A DNA stretch of 33,907 nt, taken from contig CADBPJ010000306.1 in assembly GCA_902796445.1 (NCBI GenBank), forward strand, positions 1-33,907, written 5' to 3'. A program made the translations under genes and the position numbers. The notes under the pieces are model-generated. The model searched no databases, was not told the origin of the DNA, and saw nothing but the letters and a program-made list of their open reading frames with translations. Position 1 is the stretch's first letter. Every line of letters begins with the position of its first letter. Shown piece after piece: positions 30,244 through 33,907 of this stretch. Source of the stretch: an uncultured Ruminococcus sp. (GTDB lineage Bacteria > Bacillota > Clostridia > UBA1381).

Positions 30244-31674
30244 ATGATAGAATTAACAGACAAAACAAGAGGATTTGTATATTGCCGTCTTTCAAGAGAT
30301 GAGGATAGTGAGCATGAATCACTAAAAAATCAAGAGGATATCGTGGTTGGATACCTGAATAAAAATGGTCACGAAATTGTTGATATAGCAAGAGATGACA
30401 ACTATACAGGAATGAACTTTGATAGACCGGGAATTGAGAGGATGATGGAGCTTGTCAATGAAAATAAAATAGAAACTGTCTTTGTAAAAGACTTTTCAAG
30501 ATTGGGAAGACATTTAAGCATGACACTTAATTGCATCGAAGAACTCAAAAAAAAAAATGTCAGAGTTATATCCGTTACAGAAAATCTTGATAGCTTTAAT
30601 GAGAATGATATGCTGACAATTGCAAGAATATTAAATGAACGAGGTGTGAAATCTCCTGCGTATTATTCGGGTAAAATGCCCGGTGTGAATAAGCCGAATA
30701 TATCGGGTAGATTCTTATGGGAATACACCGCAATCAAGCGAATATTAAATAATGAATTCTATTGCGGAACGGTTGTAAATCATAAGCAAGAACGAAGCAG
30801 AATTACACACAGACAAGTCATTGTTCCTGAGGATAAACGATTCAGGCATGAGGACATTGTGCCTGCAATTATCTCAAGGGATATATGGGAACGGGTACAA
30901 GCCTTTATGAAAGAAAAAGAACAGAAAAATGTGCGAGCAGGTGAAAATAAAACTTGTCATAAGTATGCAGGTTTATTACAATGTGCTGACTGCGGATGCT
31001 CATTCGTTGCTAAAATCAGACGGACAAAGAACAATCCTGACAGAATTGAATATGTCTGTAATGGATACAACAGATATTCCGATAAGCACTGCTCATCACA
31101 CAAAATACGGGAAGAAGTTCTTGATGACATTATCAATGAACACCTAATGTACATAAGATGTATGTTCAAAGTTTTGTGGGAGAATGTAGAAGAAGATGTG
31201 AAAAAATGGGCAGCGGGTAAAAGTTCAACAGAGAAAAGAATTGATACCTTGCAAAAGTCAGTAGAAAAAGCTGAATATGAAATCAAGGAAATCCTTATGG
31301 AGAGAATTCAAGATAAGAAAAATGCTGATATGTACGATAAGATGATTGACGAAAGACGAGATAATATTGAAAAATATAATATAGAAATCTCGGAAATAGT
31401 CAATATGGATAAAACTATCAAAGACAGAAAGTCATCACTAAAACAGACCATAGCGATACTTGATGATATTATGAAAGACAATAGCTTGAGCAATGCAACA
31501 CTGCACATGCTTATAAATAAAATCATAATAAAAGATGATGGAGATGGGCTGAGCTTGGACATACAAGTTAAAAGTCCGTTCCGATGTTCGGAAAAGAGCA
31601 GACATTTCGGCAGTAAGGTAATGACAGTGGATTATCGTCAATACAACACATTTGAACAAGTAAAAGTAAGCTGA
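30244..31674 (+). CDS. Large serine recombinase with an internal deletion
   Basis: A 476-residue protein of the large serine recombinase family found in integrative elements of Clostridia. The resolvase domain has the nucleophile S17 in YCRLSRDED, the Q30 helix and VKDFSRLGRH. At residue 124 the protein jumps from FNENDML straight to TIARILNERG. Family members have about 70-80 residues between these blocks, including the (F/Y)NEMYARD..S.K helix and the PYGY segment that joins the catalytic and recombinase domains. The rest is normal: recombinase domain (about 125-215), zinc ribbon (CADCGC ... CNGY ... CSSH, about 250-285) and a C-terminal coiled coil. The frame stays open, so a protein may be made, but it is unlikely to recombine DNA. 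RBS GGAGGTGAG. Confidence 0.82.
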   Translation: MIELTDKTRGFVYCRLSRDEDSEHESLKNQEDIVVGYLNKNGHEIVDIARDDNYTGMNFDRPGIERMMELVNENKIETVFVKDFSRLGRHLSMTLNCIEELKKKNVRVISVTENLDSFNENDMLTIARILNERGVKSPAYYSGKMPGVNKPNISGRFLWEYTAIKRILNNEFYCGTVVNHKQERSRITHRQVIVPEDKRFRHEDIVPAIISRDIWERVQAFMKEKEQKNVRAGENKTCHKYAGLLQCADCGCSFVAKIRRTKNNPDRIEYVCNGYNRYSDKHCSSHKIREEVLDDIINEHLMYIRCMFKVLWENVEEDVKKWAAGKSSTEKRIDTLQKSVEKAEYEIKEILMERIQDKKNADMYDKMIDERRDNIEKYNIEISEIVNMDKTIKDRKSSLKQTIAILDDIMKDNSLSNATLHMLINKIIIKDDGDGLSLDIQVKSPFRCSEKSRHFGSKVMTVDYRQYNTFEQVKVS

Positions 31675-31691
31675 GCCGAAAGTAATAAATA

Positions 31692-31772
31692 TCGTAAAAA
31701 GGTGGTAGCGACAGCGAGCCGTTGTGAGGGCGTTTACAACCGAACAGGAGAACCGAGCGTGCCTTTTTACGA
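31692..31772. repeat. Long stem-loop element B after the serine recombinase
   Basis: TCGTAAAAAGG (31692-31702) and CCTTTTTACGA (31762-31772) form a perfect 11-bp stem around a GC-rich 59-base core containing TAGCGACAGCGA and an inner GTTGT/ACAAC hairpin. Design and core motif resemble element A at 25702-25760. It may end the recombinase transcript. Confidence 0.5.
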
Positions 31773-31819
31773 AAAAGGAAGAGCAGCGGTATGAGCGAAC
31801 TCTGATTTTTATATAAAAA

Positions 31820-31850
31820 ATCAGAGCAAGCGATATAAAGCTTGCTCTGA
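31820..31850 (-). terminator. Terminator of tRNA-Leu
   Basis: TCAGAGCAAGC and GCTTGCTCTGA form a perfect 11-bp stem with an 8-base loop. On the minus strand it is followed by six T, a canonical intrinsic terminator 3 bases after the tRNA end. A second hairpin (TCTGATTTTT/AAAAATCAGA) overlaps it on the plus-strand side. Confidence 0.85.
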
Positions 31851-31852
31851 CG

Positions 31853-31936
31853 TGGTGCACCAGAAAGGACTTGAACCTTCACGTCGGGGACACTAGATCC
31901 TAAGTCTAGCGCGTCTGCCAATTCCGCCACTGGTGC
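31853..31936 (-). tRNA. tRNA-Leu, anticodon UAG
   Basis: This is an 84-base class II tRNA on the minus strand. The acceptor arms GCACCAG and CTGGTGC pair, and CCA is encoded at 31853-31855. The anticodon stem CTAGA/TCTAG encloses the 7-base loop CTTAGGA, giving anticodon TAG (reads CUA and related Leu codons). The extra arm and the T-arm GGTTCAAGTCC are present. It is followed by a strong terminator. The 5' half is duplicated 162 bases upstream. Confidence 0.95.
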
Positions 31937-32063
31937 GTATTAAGTTTTGCCTCGTAAGTTTTACACGGTCGAGGTACACCGAGGAGGAGCATTTGCTTAA
32001 TCCTCATATATGAAAACGGGAAAACCCGAAATCAACAATTCTTTCACCGAGGTGGTGGAACCA

Positions 32064-32103
32064 AAGTCTAGCGCGTCTGCCAATTCCGCCACTGGTGCGT
32101 ATT
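32064..32103 (-). repeat. Truncated 5'-half copy of tRNA-Leu (40-bp direct repeat)
   Basis: Bases 32064-32103 are identical to 31902-31941. The copy covers the tRNA 5' end through the anticodon loop plus 5 bases of upstream sequence, then stops. It lies directly after the strong promoter, where the original gene start would be expected. It looks like the scar of an insertion into, or a partial tandem duplication of, the tRNA gene. Confidence 0.85.
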
Positions 32104-32138
32104 TGATTTTGTCAATGATTTTCGCATCAACAAAAAAC

Positions 32139-32167
32139 ATTATAGCAAATTATCGGCGGTTTGTCAA
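32139..32167 (-). promoter_or_regulatory. Perfect consensus promoter for tRNA-Leu
   Basis: On the minus strand TTGACA (32162-32167), 17 bases, TATAAT (32139-32144). Both hexamers are exact. Transcription would first cross the truncated tRNA copy and then the intact tRNA. Confidence 0.85.
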
Positions 32168-32216
32168 GGGGATTTTGCAAAAAATTTTAAATTGTCATTT
32201 TCACCGATAATTTGCT
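32144..32216 (-). terminator. Long inverted repeat at the end of metA, overlapping the tRNA promoter
   Basis: AGCAAATTATCGG (32144-32156) and CCGATAATTTGCT (32204-32216) are a 13-bp perfect inverted repeat with a 47-base loop. In metA mRNA the stem would be followed by ATAATGTTTTTT, which fits a terminator. One arm is also the spacer of the tRNA promoter. Confidence 0.45.
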
Positions 32217-32242
32217 TGTTTTCTGAGGTTTTTAGTCAATTT

Positions 32243-33160
32243 TTACTTGATTTTATCAATATTGTACGGGGTTATCTGGTACACGAAATAGTTGAGCCAA
32301 TTTGCAAAGAGCAAATGTGCGTGTGAACGCCAGCGTACAATGGGAGGGTTTGCGGGGTTGTCGCCCTCAAAATAGTTTTTTGGGAGATCGGGGTTCATAC
32401 CCTTATCTAAATCTCGGAAATACTCGTTTTTAAGCGTGTCTGCATCGTATTCACTGTGCCCCATTACAAATATCTGTCTGCCTTTTTTTGTGGTAACAAT
32501 ATACACACCTGCATCTTTTGAGTCTGCTAATATTTCCAAATCTGACACCTTTTGTATGTCCTCGGCACGAACTTCTGTGTGACGTGAATGTGGTGCGTAG
32601 AATGTGCTGTCAAAGCCGCGTACTAACTTTGCGGTACTGCGGCGTACTCTGTGTTGGAAAACACCTGAGCATTTCTCTTTAAGCGGGTATTTCGGTATTC
32701 CGTAATGGTAATACAAGCCTGCCTGTGCCGCCCAGCAGATGTGGAGGGTAGATGTCACGTGTGTTTTTGACCAGTCCATAATCTCGCGGAGCTCGTCCCA
32801 ATAGTCCACCTTTTCAAATTCGATATTCTCAACGGGTGCACCCGTTATAATCATACCATCGTACTTAGAGTTGCGTATATCTGAAAAATTCTTATAGAAG
32901 GTTGAGAGATGCTCCTCTGATGTGTTCTTTGACGTGTGAGATGACATATGAATTAAATCAACCTCAACCTGCAAGGGTGAGTTTGACAAAAGCCGTAGGA
33001 GCTGTGTTTCCGTCTTGATTTTTTCGGGCATCAGATTGACAATGACAATCTTAAGCGGACGTATATCCTGCTTTGCCGCGCGTTTTTCGGTCATAACGAA
33101 TATATTTTCCTTTGTAAGCTGTTTTGTTGCAGGCAGCTTATCTGCAATCTTGATTGGCAT
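32243..33160 (-). CDS. metA: Homoserine O-acyltransferase MetA, predicted acetyl-CoA type
   Basis: A 305-residue enzyme of the MetA family, the first committed step of methionine synthesis: it acylates the homoserine hydroxyl. The catalytic residues sit at the textbook numbers: C142 in [10 protein letters not shown]235 and E237 in MGHSEYD. Residue 111 is glutamate (GAPVENIEF), the position where E. coli MetA has glycine. Work on the Bacillus cereus enzyme showed that Glu111 selects acetyl-CoA and Gly111 succinyl-CoA, so this should be a homoserine O-acetyltransferase despite the usual succinyltransferase label. Full length, with AGAGGTGG ribosome binding site. It starts 15 bases after mntP, so the two are co-transcribed. 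Confidence 0.95.
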   Translation of the reverse strand: MPIKIADKLPATKQLTKENIFVMTEKRAAKQDIRPLKIVIVNLMPEKIKTETQLLRLLSNSPLQVEVDLIHMSSHTSKNTSEEHLSTFYKNFSDIRNSKYDGMIITGAPVENIEFEKVDYWDELREIMDWSKTHVTSTLHICWAAQAGLYYHYGIPKYPLKEKCSGVFQHRVRRSTAKLVRGFDSTFYAPHSRHTEVRAEDIQKVSDLEILADSKDAGVYIVTTKKGRQIFVMGHSEYDADTLKNEYFRDLDKGMNPDLPKNYFEGDNPANPPIVRWRSHAHLLFANWLNYFVYQITPYNIDKIK

Positions 33161-33175
33161 ATATCCACCTCTTTC

Positions 33176-33745
33176 TTATCCTATTACACCGACACCCTCT
33201 AACAAAATTTTAAGACCTATAAGTATCAGTATAATTCCTCCTGCAAGCTCCGCCTTTGCCTTGTAGCGTGTGCCGAAGATGTTTCCTATCTTCATACCTG
33301 CCATAGACAACACAAATGTCGTAACGCCGATGGCAGAAACTGCAAATATCATATATATAATATCTTTTATCATAAATGCAAAAGTTATTCCAACTGCCAA
33401 AGCATCAATGCTTGTGGCAACCGCCATTAAAAACATTGTCTTTACGGCGAATGAGTCGTTTGCCTCCTCGTCCTCGCCAAATGCTTCCTTAATCATATTT
33501 ATGCCGATGACGGCAAGGAGAATGAAAGCAACCCAATGGTCAAGCCGTTCGATATACTGTGCAAACGTCGAGCCGAGGAAATAGCCTATCGTAGGCATAA
33601 GCGCCTGAAACCCACCGAACCATGCCCCTACACAAAGGTAGTGTTTTATTGTTTCCTTTTTTGTAGCAAGCCCCTTGCATACAGATACGGCAAATGCGTC
33701 CATTGAAAGACCTACTGCGATTAATAATAATTCAACTATACTCAT
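33176..33745 (-). CDS. mntP: Manganese efflux pump MntP
   Basis: A 189-residue membrane protein of the MntP (DUF204/YebN) family, which exports Mn(II). It has six hydrophobic segments in two homologous halves, with the metal-binding aspartate blocks GLSMDAFAVSVCKGLA near residue 16 and ATSIDALAVGITFAF near residue 112. The RBS GGAGG lies 8 bases before the ATG. It leads a two-gene operon with metA. I see no yybP-ykoY manganese riboswitch in the 160 bases available upstream, but the window ends there. Confidence 0.93.
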   Translation of the reverse strand: MSIVELLLIAVGLSMDAFAVSVCKGLATKKETIKHYLCVGAWFGGFQALMPTIGYFLGSTFAQYIERLDHWVAFILLAVIGINMIKEAFGEDEEANDSFAVKTMFLMAVATSIDALAVGITFAFMIKDIIYMIFAVSAIGVTTFVLSMAGMKIGNIFGTRYKAKAELAGGIILILIGLKILLEGVGVIG

Positions 33746-33763
33746 TATTATGCCTCCATTCTT

Positions 33764-33769
33764 ATTATA
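33764..33769 (-). promoter_or_regulatory. -10 box of the mntP-metA operon
   Basis: TATAAT on the minus strand lies 18 bases before the mntP start. The best -35 candidate, TTGAAA (33790-33795), is 20 bases away, which is long, so the promoter may be activator-dependent or I may have the wrong -35. Confidence 0.4.
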
Positions 33770-33907
33770 GTATCATAAAATGAAATTTATTTCAATAGTT
33801 TTGCAAAATATTTTCAAGTTCTATTGTTGAATTGTCAATGATGGGTGACACTTTTCTTAAAAAATAAAAAGTTCGCCCCAAATTACCCTTGTCAATGTGG
33901 AATGGTG

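Noticed and set aside
31568-31930. Minus-strand frame beginning MAELADALDLGSS
   Set aside because: This is the translation of the tRNA-Leu gene and its terminator, a common false protein; no RBS.
33746-33907. Manganese (yybP-ykoY) riboswitch before mntP
   Set aside because: I cannot find the conserved paired loops in the bases available; the region is AT-rich with only promoter-like strings.
1-33907. CRISPR arrays, rRNA genes and insertion sequences with DDE transposases
   Set aside because: No regularly spaced direct repeats, no rRNA-like stretches and no transposase motifs were seen in the window.

Overview
The window looks like chromosomal DNA of a low-GC anaerobic Firmicute of the Clostridia type (Lachnospiraceae/Oscillospiraceae-like). 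The evidence is AT-rich codon use, strong GGAGG-type ribosome binding sites, SLH surface protein, FIVAR and copper-amine-oxidase-N domains, a Gram-positive Tad pilus locus without a secretin, FtsEX with an NlpC/P60 partner, and MetA of the E111 type. No species can be named from this sequence alone.

Layout. (1) 1-1110: a minus-strand metallophosphoesterase broken by an early in-frame stop, and a 50-residue ORF of unknown function. (2) 1136-2733: a Xer-like tyrosine recombinase with a structured RNA leader. Seven bases after its stop codon begins a ~290 bp segment bounded by 22-bp perfect inverted repeats. The segment carries a near-consensus promoter (TTGACA-17-TACAAT) that points away from the downstream genes in the orientation given here. 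I read this as a phase-variation switch shown in the OFF state. (3) 2734-8554: its likely targets, a 1308-residue repetitive secreted protein and a 609-residue SLH-domain wall protein. (4) 8681-24749: a long co-directional Tad/Flp pilus locus: TadZ-like ATPase, TadA/CpaF ATPase, TadB, TadC, Flp pilin, two TadE-like pseudopilins, a large TadG-like coiled-coil protein and two prepilin peptidases. Interleaved with these are a membrane FHA protein, a membrane PP2C phosphatase and a membrane Ser/Thr kinase whose outer domain resembles SecD P1. A secreted copper-amine-oxidase-N/beta-propeller protein closes this stretch, and a second, soluble PP2C follows after a hairpin. (5) 25795-28939: FtsE, FtsX, a coiled-coil NlpC/P60 hydrolase and a macro-domain protein. 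(6) 28940-31852: remnants of a mobile element, with a zinc-ribbon protein divergent from a small ORF and a large serine recombinase that lacks about 70-80 internal residues. (7) 31853-33907: tRNA-Leu(UAG) with a 40-bp truncated duplicate next to a perfect consensus promoter, then metA and mntP on the minus strand.

Working together: the recombinase probably flips the promoter for the two surface proteins. The Tad genes build a pilus, and the kinase, phosphatases and FHA protein probably couple its assembly to an envelope signal, in the way FHA/PP2C/STPK modules control type VI secretion. FtsEX and the NlpC/P60 protein remodel peptidoglycan. The functional links between these blocks are inferences from gene order.
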